From Armigeres subalbatus (lineage: Eukaryota > Arthropoda > Insecta > Diptera > Culicidae): a DNA stretch of 64,000 nt. Both the position numbers and the translations under genes were made by a program. Shown here in pieces: positions 13,801-26,101 of the stretch; the first letter of the stretch is position 1, and every line of letters begins with the position of its first letter. The notes under the pieces were generated by a model. It was not told the origin of the DNA and made no database searches. It saw nothing but the letters and a program-made list of their open reading frames with translations. Where the stretch lies: positions 372,001 to 436,000 of the forward strand of contig NW_026943146.1 of NCBI RefSeq assembly GCF_024139115.2. Direction: 5' to 3'.

Positions 13801-14413
13801 CAGAACGAAGTTAGAAAGTACGTATAGGCTCATGTGCCTAAGAGTTGCGAGCGCGTACCGTACCGTGTCGCACGATGCACTTTGCGTCATCACCGGTATG
13901 ATGCCTATCGACATAGTTATCGGTGAAGACATAGAGTATTTCGAAATGCGCGGCACGAGAGGCATCCGTAGGACTGTCAGGTTGGCCTCAATGGTCAAAT
14001 GGCAGCGTGCGTGGGACAGTTCCACTAAGGGTAGATGGACACATAGGTTGATACCGGAGATAGGTACGTGGGTCAAGAGGCGCCATGGGGAAATCACTTT
14101 CCACCTGATCCAGGTCCTTACAGGCCATGGTTGCTTCAGACAGTACCTACACCGGTTCGGACACTCGGCCTCGCCCGAGTGTCCGGTGTGCGCAGGTTTA
14201 GAGGAAACGGCGGAACACGTGTTGTTCGTGTGCCCGCGTTTTCGCTCAATGCGTGACCACATGCTTGCCACATGTGGTCTGGACACTACCCCGGACAACC
14301 TAGTCCGGAGGATGTGTAAAGATGAAGTTGGCTGGAACGCCGTTTTATCGGCTATCGTCCAAATCGTCTCGGAGCTACACAGAAGGTGGCGCGTGGACTC
14401 GAGGAATGGCTAG
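10859..14413 (+). pseudogene. R1 copy 2 ORF2 (endonuclease-RT), multiply broken and MITE-interrupted
   Basis: The endonuclease begins QLNLNHCDAAQQLL. The Glu of the FAEPY motif is Asp here (IADPY), and GGDFNAW is ARDFNAW. Frameshifts occur near 11260, 11500-11670 and 12470. RT motifs remain: APGPDGIPN, VTLDVRNAFNSA, GVPQGSILGP and GIADD. A MITE splits the gene at 13196-13796. The C-terminal cysteine-histidine motif (CPVCAGLEETAEHVLFVC) continues in the matching frame after it. No active product is expected. Confidence 0.85.
13196..13796. mobile_element. MITE with CCCGACYAG termini, copy 2, inside R1 ORF2
   Basis: The ends are CCCGACTAGAAG and CTTCTAGTCGGG. TA flanks both edges, so the target duplication is probably TA. 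The interior resembles copy 1 at 879-1436 (AACAAAATTTGTTAT and GATATAATTTTGATA motifs). Removing the segment and one TA joins the two ORF2 fragments in the same frame, which shows that the MITE entered a sequence that was still open here. Confidence 0.8.
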
Positions 14414-15094
14414 TTCAGGCGCAAATAAGAGGTGGTCCAAGGGTTCGGAGTCGGCTTCATGGGTCATCTCGGTGCCCTGTGGTCGAACTCGATCCTTTTA
14501 TCGAGCAAATGGCCGCGTGAAGAACAACATGGTATCGTCGCTTTCGCGGCGTCGGTCAACCGGGCGGGTTCCAAGCCCGAGGACGGAAAGGGGTCCTCGT
14601 CAAGGCTGGGGCAGGCGTAGGCACCGCGTCGGCAAGTCCCTCTGTGTGCTGGCGAATAGGCCCTATCGCAGAAAGGTCAATTTGGGGTGCACGCGGCATC
14701 ATCATTCTTGATATCAGTCGTGCAGAGGGAAGCAGGCGCGAAGTCGACCCTGCCCACCTTCCGAGGACATAGGGCGTGGTAAGGCCACCTGGAAAGCCGG
14801 CAATGCGCTGGCACGACACCATGGTGCTCTTCTAAAAAAGCGAGTCACAATGTTCGATGCTGCAAGGACACGCAGCTAACCTCGAGGGTGCGTTATGCAC
14901 TGGCCCCCCTTTGAAGCATTACTTTCTGGTTGTACCGAAGGGACGATGGAAGCAGCGGCAATGGAAACGATTTAGCTGGTCGGTGATGCTGTCCTGCCTC
15001 CCTCATTGGAGGTGGCCCCTAACCCAGCACTTCCTGGTCAACCCAGGATGTCTGTTGAGCAGATTCCCCCTCCATTGTTTAGGAAGAAAAGAAA

Positions 15095-15097
<3 letters not shown>
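14414..15097 (+). other. 3' UTR of R1 copy 2
   Basis: The sequence after the ORF2 stop contains no gene that I can see. It ends in a purine-rich AGGAAGAAAAGAAAAAAA stretch that runs into (AC)n. Confidence 0.6.

Positions 15098-15152
<55 letters not shown>
15098..15152. repeat. (AC)n microsatellite, 3' flank of R1 copy 2
   Basis: About 27 CA units. It continues into the second half of the family A repeat with CAGACATCACCTCAATTC. Confidence 0.95.
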
Positions 15153-15156
<4 letters not shown>

Positions 15157-15290
15157 TCACCTCAATTCGTCGAGCTGAGTCGATCGGTATATAACACTAT
15201 GGGTCTCCGGGCCTTCTATAAAAAGTTTGTTTTTGGAGCGATCATTTAGCCTTTACCGTATACTTAGTATACGAGAAAGGCAAAACCTCT
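15153..15290 (+). mobile_element. 3' half of the family A MITE-like repeat
   Basis: The segment holds TCGTCGAGCTGAGTCGAT, then a TATATAACACTATGGGTCTC block, and ends in TACGAGAAAGGCAAAA. The same blocks in the same order follow the short AC/ACAT tract of the copy at 33042-33435. This shows that the two halves at 2836-3214 and here were once one element. Confidence 0.75.
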
Positions 15291-16108
15291 GGATATTACT
15301 GCAGAGATAAATCCAGAAGTTCCTTTGTAGATTCCTCAAGACATTCTTTTGAAAATTCAAAGAAGCAATTCTCGCTTAATTTTTCAAAAGGACCTAAGTA
15401 ACATTTTTTTTTTCATGAATTAATTTGAGTACTGCAACCAAAAGCATTCATGTTGTTCTCTTGATTGCGTTATTCACATTATTTCATGAAAAAATGTTAC
15501 TTAGGTCCTTTTGAAAAGTTAGGCGAGAATTATAAGAAAACCTTTAAGTTTTTTTTTCGTAAATTCCTTTACAAATTCTTTTGGAAATTTCGTCTAAGAT
15601 TAGTTTAGAAATTCCTTCAGGAGCTCCTTTAAAAAAATTCGAAAATAGTTCAGAAGCTTCCTCCAGGAAATACTTCGTATTTTTTTAAAGTAAAATCAAT
15701 TAAATTTCTTCCAAAACTCCTGCAGGAACTATTCCAAAAATGTTGTTGGGAGTTTTTTTCCGAGAAATTTTTAAAGAATGAAATAGGAACTTTCCAATGA
15801 ATTTTCAGATTAAATTTACGAAAGAACTCTTAAGGACAATCACGACAAAGCTAAAATGGCCAACGTGTTTCACCTCAAAGTTATTTCCTAGTGATTCTGA
15901 AAGAATTTCTGAATGAATTTCTGCAATGATTCCCGAAAAAAATCTTAAAGGAATATCCGACGATCCCAATAAAATTTCGGGAAAAATGTCCCAAGGAATT
16001 CCAGAAAAAATCGAAAGAATTCCTGAATGAAGCTCTGAAAAAAACTAGGGAGAACTAAAAAAACTTCCCAGAGAAATATTGGAAAAATTATTTAATAATT
16101 TCCTGAAA
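15291..16108. repeat. Degenerate GGAATT/AATTTCC repeat, middle part
   Basis: The texture matches 2520-2830: repeated AAATTCCT, GGAATTTC and TTTAAAAAAATTC motifs with no coding potential. It is interrupted by a hairpin at 15367-15531. Confidence 0.45.
15367..15531. repeat. Hairpin (palindromic MITE-like) element
   Basis: Arms of about 44 bp, AATTCTCGCTTAATTTTTC... on the left and its near-perfect inverse ending GGCGAGAATT on the right, enclose a loop of about 75 bp. The arms share CAAAAGGACCTAAGTAACAT. No open frame is present. Confidence 0.75.
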
Positions 16109-16110
16109 TA

Positions 16111-17293
16111 AGGTACCCCGGAGCAAGTGAAAATACGGGGTAAGTGGGTACTATGGCTGCCAATTAATCGGTGAACGTTTTTAATGGTAACGATGTTCTA
16201 GAAAGATGAAGCAGAATTATCAACGAATTCGCCTGACACAAAAAAAAATTGGAATCAAAACCATTTGCGGCACCATACTAATGGTATTGTTTAATCATGA
16301 CTTTAAACTACCGGCAAAATCTATTACTTTTATTTTAATTCAACGAATTTCCAAAAAAATAGTCGTTTCTAAATTCATCATTGATGTGTTAGGTGAATAT
16401 TTTGAGCAATTAAATAATTGTGTGACATCGAAAACGATTTAAAAGTTTTGATTAAAGCCAAAATCTGAAATTTTCACTTGCCCTTAAGTTTTAACATGCA
16501 TGGGGCAAGTGGGACATATTTGAAAAACATTTTCGATAGAGCCATTTTACCTGTTTTTAGATTGTTTTCTAGTGAAAAATAACTTCGACACTCATATATC
16601 ATATGGATCTGAATCAAATGCAGTTGATATCGTTGGTTTCGTTGTTAAGAAGTTGTGTACAGTTGATTTACCAAATGTGTATTTTACTTTCTGGAAATTA
16701 TTTTCCTCATGGAAAAGAGCAATGGTTATAGCTATGCTAAATTTTCCGTTTACAGTGCAAACAATCTATTTATTCTACAATAGATCAACAGGTTTTTTCT
16801 TGTGTTTTGTTATTTTTGTCATCTCTTCCATCTAACACATTTGGTAAAAAATTAAGCTAATGGAAAGCAAGACAAAAGCCAATTAAGCAGTAAACAGGCT
16901 GTTGTCTTGTTTTTATATTTGCTAACATTGTAATCCCTTTCTTTTTGCCAAAAACAAAAGTCTGACAAGCAATAAACCTCCATCCATTATCGGAAATACT
17001 ACGACTCAGAAATTACATGAACATTATATCTGCATTCTTCAAATTAGTTTCGTCCGACAGTATAAAACAAACCCCCGTTTGAAGGGGTAAGCGGGTCCCA
17101 CAGGTAAATTTATTTATGTCACTACCAATATTTTTGTAACTGAATAAATGGCTTACAACATGTCTACACTTCAACAACGGAAGCATATAATGATGTATCC
17201 GTGGTTAATGTCCTGAAATACCCTGTTTTCTAAGTATGCGTTAACGATTTTGCTGAACTAGCGTTTTTTTAGGTCCCACTTGCCGGGGTACCT
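16111..17293 (+). mobile_element. TA-flanked TIR element (AGGTACCCCGG family), copy 1
   Basis: The termini are AGGTACCCCGGAGCAAGTG and the inverse of AGGTACCCCGGCAAGTGGG, with TA at both edges. Internal repeats of GGGGCAAGTGGGAC type occur near 16500 and 17080. There is no transposase-like frame. The size (1183 bp) and TA target suggest a non-autonomous Tc1/mariner-type element. A longer inverted copy lies at 30629-32009; relative to it, this copy lacks about 200 bp near 16840. Confidence 0.75.
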
Positions 17294-17295
17294 TA

Positions 17296-18330
17296 ATTGC
17301 TGAAGAAGTTTCTTAAAAACAGTTTTCCTAAACCAGAAATAACCTAAGGGAATTTCGGAATGTTTCATTGAAGCAATATCCGTAGGTATTTCCGAGGAAA
17401 TTTCCGCATGATTTCCAATCAAATTTCCAAAGTTTTCGATGGAATTTCTAAAATAATTTCCGAAGAAAATTTGAAGTTTTGAAGAAATTCTCAAGATGCG
17501 AGTATTCCTTATGGATTTTTAAGATTTTCCTCGAGAAAATTTTGTAGGAATATTCTGATGCGTTTCCAAAATAATTTCTGGATCTATCTTTGAAGTAATA
17601 TTCCAAGAATTTTCTGAAAGAATCCTTGGAGGAAATTTCGAAGAAATTCTTGGTGGAATTCACAGAGAAATTCAAGCATTTCGAAAATTCCTTCGAGAGT
17701 TCCTTCGGAAATCCCCTTAGGAATTCGTTTCGAAATTCTAAAAGAATCCTTAGACAAATTTTTGAGTAATTTTTTAAAGAGTTATTTCTAGATTTATTTG
17801 TAAAGGACTTAAGAAATTTCATCATGAGAAAGAAGATATTTACAATGGAATTCCTGAAGGAATTTTCGAAGGTATGCCTGAAAGAATTTATAGGTAACTA
17901 AATAAAAAGTTAACCTGGGTGGGAATTTCCCGAGCGAACTTTTAAATAAATTTATAAAAGAACGCCTGAATGATTACTGAAGAAATTTCCGAAGTAACTC
18001 CTAAAGTAAATTCTCAAGGATATCTCGAGAATACCCGAAGAAGTATGATGATGGGTCGACTGCAAGGTAATCCCGATATTTTTGTTTCTTTTTCTTGCAA
18101 GTCTTAATTCCAGATTCAAAACAGGATTTTGTTATACTACTTCCGAATTTTCGAAGGACTTCCCGGATAAATTCCTGGTAGAATTCCCGGAAGAATTCCT
18201 TCAGGAAGGAATTCTTATAGAATCTAAAAATTTATATGAAAATTTCAATTGGAATTTGTTTGTAGATTCCATTGAAAATTCTCCCGAGGATTCTTTAAAT
18301 AGTTCTTTACGAATTTCTGAAGGATGAGTC
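17296..18330. repeat. Degenerate GGAATT/AATTTCC repeat, right part
   Basis: Dense repeats of GAATTTCCGAAG, GGAATTCC and AAATTCC-like motifs run through both strands and make low-complexity open frames rich in Phe, Lys, Glu and Ser. No repeat unit of fixed length is obvious. I read it as decayed satellite-like DNA. Confidence 0.5.
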
Positions 18331-20984
18331 GTAGCTACGCTTAATTCTAGCTAGATAGGTATATATAAAGAAATTGTAATAAACTTTATCTTAAGTGCCA
18401 TTATGTTCGCTCAACTTTAAAGAGATGTTTTTTCAAACTTTTAAACTAGGTTTTTCATCTATGCGAAACGACTTCGGCAGATTAGTATTAAGTAGACAAA
18501 TAAAATAAAGGAACGACGAAACATAATCTACAATGAGTATCGACTTGAACTGAATTACGTAGAAAACACAAAAAACTAAGAAAGACAATGTGATAGGTTT
18601 TATATTTAAATTCTCTCCAAGTATAACATTTTTACTTACTTACTTATGGATCCTGTACACCTCCGGTGGTGCAAAGGGCCGACTTAAAAGATCTCCATCC
18701 TGAGCGTTGCCCGGCTATCGCTTTAACCTGTTCACTATAGGATTTCGGGCGGTCATTAATCGAAAATGTCATGTCTTCCGAATTATTTTAAAATATTTTC
18801 TCTCCATTGTCAATACTCTAATTAAGAGAAATTCTGAATTTGAAGTCTCTAGGTGCACTAGTTCCAAAGATATAAGGTGGCAAAGTCAGAAATGGGTAAA
18901 AAAGTTAGCAAATTTTCTGAAAAATATTTTATTTTCAACTATTTATTGAAATATTTTTAAATGTTTTTCTTCAATGTTAATACATCATTACAAAGGTTAT
19001 TGTATAAGCTTTTAAATGGTGTGCAAAAACTAATGGTTACACTGTGAAAAAATTGAAAAAATGCGGAAGCAATATTTTTTCAAAAACGACGCTATTTTCA
19101 ACTTTGATAGTGAAGAACTTTTTTTCCTCAGGAATCCCCGGGTTCTTTTATGATACACATCAAGGACAAAGCTTCGACTAAAATGTCCCGAAAGAATTTC
19201 TTGCCAGTATTTGCAATTAACAGAGTTAAGTCACTCTGATTTTTTTCATTTGTTTTTTACCGTGTTTTGCCTCTCTCGTACTCCAAGGTTAATGCTCATT
19301 CCAAAAACGAATGTTTGATAGAAGGCCCGGAGACCCCTAGTGGTATATATCAACTAACTCAGCGCGAAGAATTGAGGTGATGTCTGTATGTGTGTGCATG
19401 CGCGTCTGTATGTATGTGCGCAAAAGAACGCAATCGCCATTTAGACACTTATTTGTGTCCGATTTTCTCGCAACAAGTTTCATTCGACGGGAAATCTAGT
19501 CCCATCGTTTCCTATTGAAAATGGGTCAGACTGAACTATGCGCTCAAAGGGTATGGTCAAAATACATTTATTGGTAATAACTTCGACTTTATTTATAACC
19601 ATTTGAGCTCATTTAATTAACTTTTCAAAGGAGTAAATGAATAAAACCCCCAATGCAATGCAGCACAACGGTAACGGAAGGATTTAACAGTTCGCTCATA
19701 TATTTCCTGTCAAATTTTACCGTTTCCGTCGCCATTCCGCTGAAATGCGTTTGGGGCTTGAGTGGTTTGAGTCATTCTCTAAACCTAATTTTCTGAGCTA
19801 TTCATTAGCTACTGATGGAGAACTAAATATGAGATTTCATAATATGTAAATATTTATAAATCTCCTGGAATCAATAATTCCCGACATGTTTATTGCAAAA
19901 GTAAAGACGAACAATATCTTAGTTAGAACGGAGCGTATGAAATTCCTGCTAGTGTTCATGAATGTCTGGCTAATGGTAGGGAAATATTTATTCACTCATC
20001 TACACTTTGAGGTTCACTGGCTGAACAACCAGCGGAAAGTCAATATAAACAGTTGAAGAAATTTAGAACTCATAATGCAAGAAAATGATCAAGAGAGGCA
20101 AATGTTGACATTTTCCTTCGTGCCTTACATGAATCAGATCCATTTTAAGCTCGATTTGGATAACGAGGAGACGTTGGAAAAAATTTTCACTTAGTTATTC
20201 TTATGCCATGCGTAATTTTGTAATATTTGAAGATTTTCAAAAGTTCTTTATCTTCTAATACTTTAGATGAATTTATCTCATCTTCCATCGTTGATGGAAT
20301 TGAAGAAAATATCATTGAAGACTTAAACCTTGACACAGAAAAAGAATGATGCTGTATATAACTTGTAGAAATCATGAAAACAAATCAAAAGTAATTCAAA
20401 TAGTGTTGTTATTTAAATTAAAAGAATTTTGCTTTTCGGAAGAATGGAGCATTCTTACATTCCACAATGAATGTCCACATTTTTGAGAATATATTAATCT
20501 CATTTTTGAATAACTTGTACACGTAAAAATGTCATGGGATTGCGATTTCTAATTTGCTAATACCCTTTTTCAAAAGTTATTTTCAATTCTGATTATTTGA
20601 TTAACATTTAATGCTTTATGATCCTTCAGATCCTAGTACTTTGTCAAACAAATTGTTCTAAATACAAATTGTGAGGCATGAGAGTGAGAACAAAAAATAT
20701 CACGGAATGTCATGAAATTAATGTCATTTAACATGATCGCCGCCATAATGTCCATAAATTGCTGAACTTAGTTTTTGTACAGCCCCTTCCTTCTCCTTAA
20801 GAAAACGCACGAAATTTCAACTTCCCAAATAGGTTTGCTTTGTCACGTTAATCGAACCTATGAAAAAAATAATTACGTAATTCATAGACGATCCCCAAAG
20901 GGGGTTGGAAATTGTATATTCATGCTATTTCGACCATACACAGCTAAAACTAAGTGGAAAATCACTTTAAAAGTCCAATTTTAT
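18331..20984. other. Non-coding, with two repeat fragments
   Basis: No host gene is seen. About 18640-18730 contains a fragment (GGATCCTGTACACCTCC, then GGTGCAAAGGGCCGACTT) that looks like the end of a LINE. About 19266-19580 is a family A repeat in minus orientation. The rest is A/T rich. Confidence 0.4.
19266..19580 (-). mobile_element. Family A MITE-like repeat, minus copy
   Basis: Read on the minus strand, it holds the CATAGTCCGATCT-like block, a GT/CA-rich tract, the TCGAGCTGAGT-like block and the end related to ACGAGAAAGGC. Its central microsatellite is the mixed ACAT/ACAC type and carries no R1 insertion. Confidence 0.6.
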
Positions 20985-23900
20985 TTTTGACCGCTCGCTT
21001 GTATGGGGATCCCCCATAGTGCTGTTGCCAGGTTAGATTTCGGTCGACTTCTTTTATTTCTTTATTGAGGCTTCGCCGCCATGAGCCTCTGGGTCTGCCT
21101 CTGCTGCGATGTTCCGCTGGGTTCCAGTCTAATGCTTGTTTACAGATTTCGTTTCCGCCCCTACGTAGAGTGTGACCGACCGAGCCCCACTTCCGATCCC
21201 GAATTTCTGTTGCTATCGACCTCTGGTGACAACGACGATGGAGCTCGTTGTTTGAGATCCAGTTGTGAGGCCACCAGGCCCGAATTATATACCGCAGGCA
21301 TCTGTTATTGAACACCTGCAACCGTTGAGTGTTCTCCACTGATACACACCATGTTTCGCTAGCGTATAACAGCACAGATTTCACGTTAGAGTTGAAAATT
21401 CGTATTTTTGTGCGTTCACTTATCTGCCTGTTTTCCCAGATATTTCTTAAACTCGCAAAGGCAGCCCTTGCTTTCTTGATCCGTGCGCCTATGTCGATCT
21501 TGGTACCGCCGTCTGACGACCTTTTGGCTACCAAGATATTGGAAGCTTTCAACATTCTCCACTGGTTGCCCGGCTACTGTGAAACTGGAAGGAGTCACCG
21601 TGTTTACATCCAACGATTTGGTTTTGTTGGCGTTGATGACTAAACCTGTCGTGGAGGAGCGCTCGGCAAGGTCGTTGAGCTTACTCTGCATATCAGATCA
21701 CCGTTGCGCGAGGAGTGCAACGTTATCAGCCAATTCGAAGTCGTTCAGGTGCTCCATGATTATAGGCTGCCATAACAGCCCGCGGTTTGGTTCACGGTCA
21801 ATCGCATCTACCAGAATCTCATCGATTACGATGAGGAACAGTAACGGTGATAGAATACATACATCCTTGCCTCACACCAGCTACGACCCGGATAGGGTCG
21901 GACAGGACCCCATTGTGCAGCACTCTACACGAAAAGGCCTCGTACTGTGCTTCGATGAGGCCGATGATTTTCTCAGGAACCCCCTTGCGTCTCAGGGCGC
22001 CCCACATAATCTCGTGATTGAGACGGTCGAAAGCTTTTTCGTAGACAATGAATACCAAGTAAAGGGACTCTTGAAATTCGTTGACCTGCTCCAGAATGAT
22101 GCGGAGCGTGACAATATGATCCACACAGGATCTTCCGGCACGGAATCCAGCTTGCTACCGCCGGAGAGTCGCATCGATCTTCTCCTGAATCCGGGCTAGA
22201 ATAATTTTGCACAGAACTTTGAGAACGGTACACAGCAACATAATGCCTCGCCAGTTATCGCATACAGTCAGGTCACCCTTTTTGGGCACCTTCACTAAGA
22301 TACCTTACATCCAGTCGACCGGGAAAGTTGCGGTGTCCCAGATATTACGAAATAAACGATGCAGTATTTGAGCGGATGTCATGGGGCAGCTTTGAGTATC
22401 TCGGCTGATATGCGGTCGACCCCTGGGGCTTTATTCGATTTCATGCTTTGGATGGCTGTTTGAATCTCTAGCAGTGATGGAGCTTCGGTATTGACGCATG
22501 TTATAGGTCTGTTCCTAGGCAGATCATGCCCAGGTGGTGATGACCTGGCTGGCACTTGAAAAAGTTGTTCGAAGTGCTCGAACCAGCGTTTCAGCTGGTT
22601 AGTTGGGTCTGTCAATAACTGATCATTCGCGTCCTTCACAGGCATCGTTGCATTCATCTTCGCCCCGCTTAAGCGTCGTGAGATATCGTAGAGGAGGCGA
22701 ATGTCCCCGGTTGTGGCGGCTCTCTCTCCTTCGTCGGCCAGAGAGTCTGCCCACGCTCGCTTGTCCCGTCGACATGAGCGTTTTACTTCCTTCTCAAGAG
22801 CCGCGTATCGTTGACGGGCTAAGACTTTGGCTCCTCTGGCTCCTCGCTCTATCGCGGCTTTGGCTTCTCTTCGCTCCTCTATCTTTCTCCAGGTCTCATC
22901 GGTGATCCATTGTTTTCTCTGGGTGCGTAGTTCGCCCAGATTGTTCTCGCTGGTGGCGATGAAGGCATTCTTGATGGCGGTCCATTGGTCTTCCACGCTG
23001 CCACCTTCCGGAATATCTGCAGCACGCGGCTTCAGTTCTTCAACGAAGGACCGTTTCACCGTGGCATCTTCCAGTCGGCGTGTGTTGAATCGTCGTCCAA
23101 CTCTTTCCTCCTGCCGACGAATCTGCGCAATGCGTAGGCGTATTTCGCCGATGTGGAGGTGATGATCAGATGCGATATCGGCACTACGTTTATTCCGTAC
23201 ATCAAGAAGGCTCCGTTTCCATTTTCGGCTGATGCAGATGTGGTCGATTTGATTTTCTGTAAAGCCGTCACGGGAGACCCACGTGACCTTGTGAACCGGT
23301 CAATGAGGGAAGAGCGATCCCCTGATCACCATGTCGTTATTACCACAAAATTCTGCGAACAGCTCTCCGTTTTCGCTCATTTCTCCGAGACCATGGCGTC
23401 CCATAATGCGCTCATGGTTCGAGTTGTCGGATCCGATCTTCGCACTGAAGTCGCCCAAACAGATCTTGATATCACCCTTCGGCATTCTATCTACGACGGC
23501 ATTGAGTTGACTGTAGAAGTTCTCTGAGTCTTGCAGGTCGCCAGCATCGGTTGGCGCATAACATTGGATTATAGTAAGGTTTCAGACCCGTGTTCTAAAT
23601 CTAGGCAACGATTATCCTTTCACTTATAGGTTCCCACATCATAAGCGCAGAGTGTGCCTGAGCGCTTAGTAGGAAGCCAACTCCGCGATGCCGGGGAGCG
23701 TGTTCACCTCGTAAACCAGAGTATAGCAGAACTTGTCCCGACGGCGTTTTGTTCTCCAAAGTTTGGCCAACGGACTTCACTCAGTCCCAGGATCTCAAGC
23801 TTCATGCGGCCTGCCTCATTGGCAAGTTGTGCCAATTTACCCTGCTGGGCTAGGGTTAAAACGTTCCATGTTCCTATTCGTGTCCGTTGTTTCGCGCTAA

Positions 23901-24117
23901 GAGTCGTCGCCGTAAAATCAGTCCGTATTCTTTCATTATCGGATTCTCGAACAAATTGATGTTTCGGGAACAGTAGGTTGTTGGTCCAAGGTTCCGGAGA
24001 TCGAAGCAAGTCGTGACGAAGTGAAGGCGATTTTTTTGTTTCTGTCAGAATTTTTTTCAATCGTTGAAATTCCAGTTCCGGCTGATTTACAACTTTTTGA
24101 TATCCTGGATAAATCAC
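20985..24117 (-). pseudogene. LINE ORF2 remnant (endonuclease-RT)
   Basis: The frames in 5'-to-3' order are 24117-23704 (endonuclease start), 23485-23300 (endonuclease middle, GDFSAKIG), 23059-22379 (linker and start of RT, ending KAPGVDRISAEIL), 22124-21819 (RT motifs VYEKAFDRLNHE and VVAGVRQGCM) and 21691-20985 (palm end and C-terminal domain). Frameshifts or stops separate them. Two catalytic residues are changed, so it cannot be active. It matches the fragment at 36251-36732. Confidence 0.75.
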
Positions 24118-24250
24118 AAAGAAACGTCACTAAACCCCACAGGAACGATCTAGAAGAAGAAGGAAGACCAATTTGCATTTACAGGATACAGAAGCAAATC
24201 TACACGGGTAACTGTGTGTCGTCGAACGCCGACATTAACTCCCGCGAAAT
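21010..24250 (-). mobile_element. RTE-like LINE, degenerate copy
   Basis: On the minus strand this runs from an AP-like endonuclease (GTWNVLTLAQQGKLAQL, near 23870) through an RT to a C-terminal block (LLYASETWCV, then RSRGRPRGSWRRSL, near 21100-21370). That layout is typical of RTE-type elements whose endonuclease resembles craniofacial development protein 2. Many stops and shifts are present. GDFNA of the endonuclease reads GDFSA, and the RT FADD box reads LADN. The clade is inferred from the motif style only. Confidence 0.7.
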
Positions 24251-24300
24251 CCAAAACGCTGTTCGTCTGCGGCTGCTGAGCCTAAAATGACGTCTGACGT

Positions 24301-26101
24301 CGGGCAAGTTTATGATGATGTCCAGGAATGCGAGTGGGAACATGGGTAGTAAGACAGTCTTGGTAGTGAGAAGTAAGTACCGAGCAAAAAGGTGAGTACA
24401 ATTTCACTCCACTTCACTAAATTTTTGTAGAGATGCGTCAATACGCCCTTTTCAACATCTTTTCCGTGGGCAACTACGTACGCCGTAAAATACTGGGTTT
24501 GCGACAGGGTGTAGCAATTTTAATAGGGATGGTGCATTTGATTGCCAATCCTAAAAGGCTTATCAGTTGTAGTGGTTCAGTATCATTTACACAATGCTGT
24601 TTATTACAATTCTTTTGTGTACTATGGATGTTGTGATCTTGTTACAACTCTCCTGTACTGAATGAATTTTAAGTATAGTTTCGCTAAACAATTAAAAAAC
24701 TTCATCCTAAACAATTAATATAAGATTTGGAGGTGATTACAGTCGCTAAAATAACTTCAAAAGCCGAAAAACACACGTCCTCCAGACACCACATCTGCTT
24801 AAATGTGTAATCTTGTAGGAGAATGTTCTTCGGAAACCAATAAGGTTATCCGCTACATCTTTTTGTTGTTGATCATAATATCGACCTAATTGGCTCAAAA
24901 CATATGTTATATTATTGCGTTCCCAGTGCAGCTAACGATATTTTTTTAAGAAATAGATACAGCCAATATTTGTCATAGAAAACGAACTAGTTAACCAAGA
25001 GGTGCATTGAAACAATATTATTCATCATTATGAAAATCATATAAGATAATGAATAAATTTTATTTTATGCATAACCACAGAGAAACAGACGTCTCACTCA
25101 GTACATGTTCCATCGTTCACCTTTTTAACGGTTAATTTAATTATATGTAGGTGGTCAATCGGCCACCGATGGCGCTTCCATCGACTTTGCTTGTGTTTGA
25201 CGTTTGCCCACTACCGCCATCTGGTTGACGCTTGACCACACACAGTGATTTTAGCATTGGGGGATAATGTTTTCGTGACGATGATTTTGATTGCATTTTG
25301 TTCTAAGTGAGACGTCTGTTTCTCTGTGGCATAACTTTACTTATATTATTCGATGCGGGCTCTCAATTGGAAAAAAATAAGGGGAGAAGGGGCATTTAAT
25401 ATATTTTCTTTTCTTTCTCGTTTCAGAGAGCGAACAATGGCGCTTAAACCTAGGCTTTTTAGCCAGGGCAAGTTTAATACTTCCATACTCTTTTAGCGTT
25501 TGTATCTATAGGTGTGTATAGATTTGAATTTGCTTCATAATTACTAATAGTTAATTACTAGACTTTCTTGACATCATCGTTTTGTTTGTAGTTTGAAAGC
25601 CGCTAGATTCCGCTTCAAAGCGCACCCCATTTATCAAAATAAAACTTTCATAATCAATAATTTTGGTTCTTTACGAATAGTCAAACGACTTAATAATATT
25701 CTACCAGCTTAAAATGGGTTCAATTGTAAACTTTAAGGTCTTTGAACAATAAAACCTAACTCTAGTTGTTTTGTAATTCAGTATTGTTTTGAAAAATCGT
25801 TAACACTCCTGATACTACGTTTCGCTTTGGGAATCAGAATTTTTGCTCGACAGATTTCTAACAATTTCAAACGTTACAAAACATTCGACTACAAAGGTAA
25901 ATAACAAAAAGAAAACGTTTTGTAAAGTGGAGATTTCTTACTTGCTACATTTAAAGCGAACGGTGTCCACTTAAACGATAATGACAAAAATGAAATAAAA
26001 ATTGATATTTCAATTCAGTAAGTGTCAGTTGATGTTCCTCATCTGCTGCTTCTCCCCCTCAGTGATGGCTCTCATTTCATTGCGATCCTCTCCAGCGATT
26101 A
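24301..26101. other. Non-coding A/T-rich stretch; probable 3' UTR of the swm-like gene at its right end
   Basis: No gene is seen. The stretch next to 26102 is expected to be the 3' UTR of the minus-strand RBM26/27-like gene. A MITE lies at 25076-25328. Confidence 0.4.
25076..25328. mobile_element. MITE with CACAGAGAAACAGACGTC termini
   Basis: The element is 253 bp. Its ends are inverted repeats of about 22 bp, beginning CACAGAGAAACAGACGTC. The 7-bp sequence GCATAAC occurs directly on both sides (25069-25075 and 25329-25335), an apparent target duplication. There is no coding capacity. The target size is compatible with a hAT- or P-type element. Confidence 0.75.

Larger units (their letters stand above)
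8981..15098 (+). mobile_element. R1-clade non-LTR retrotransposon, copy 2 (AC-flanked)
   Basis: This second R1-clade element has the same architecture as copy 1 but is clearly diverged: for example, motif A is VTLDVRNAFNSA and the catalytic box IADD. It is not a recent duplication. It is bounded by (AC)n on both sides (8951-8980 and 15098-15152). It carries several frameshifts, a changed endonuclease residue and a 0.6-kb MITE, so it is older or faster decaying than copy 1. Its 3' UTR runs from 14414. Confidence 0.9.
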
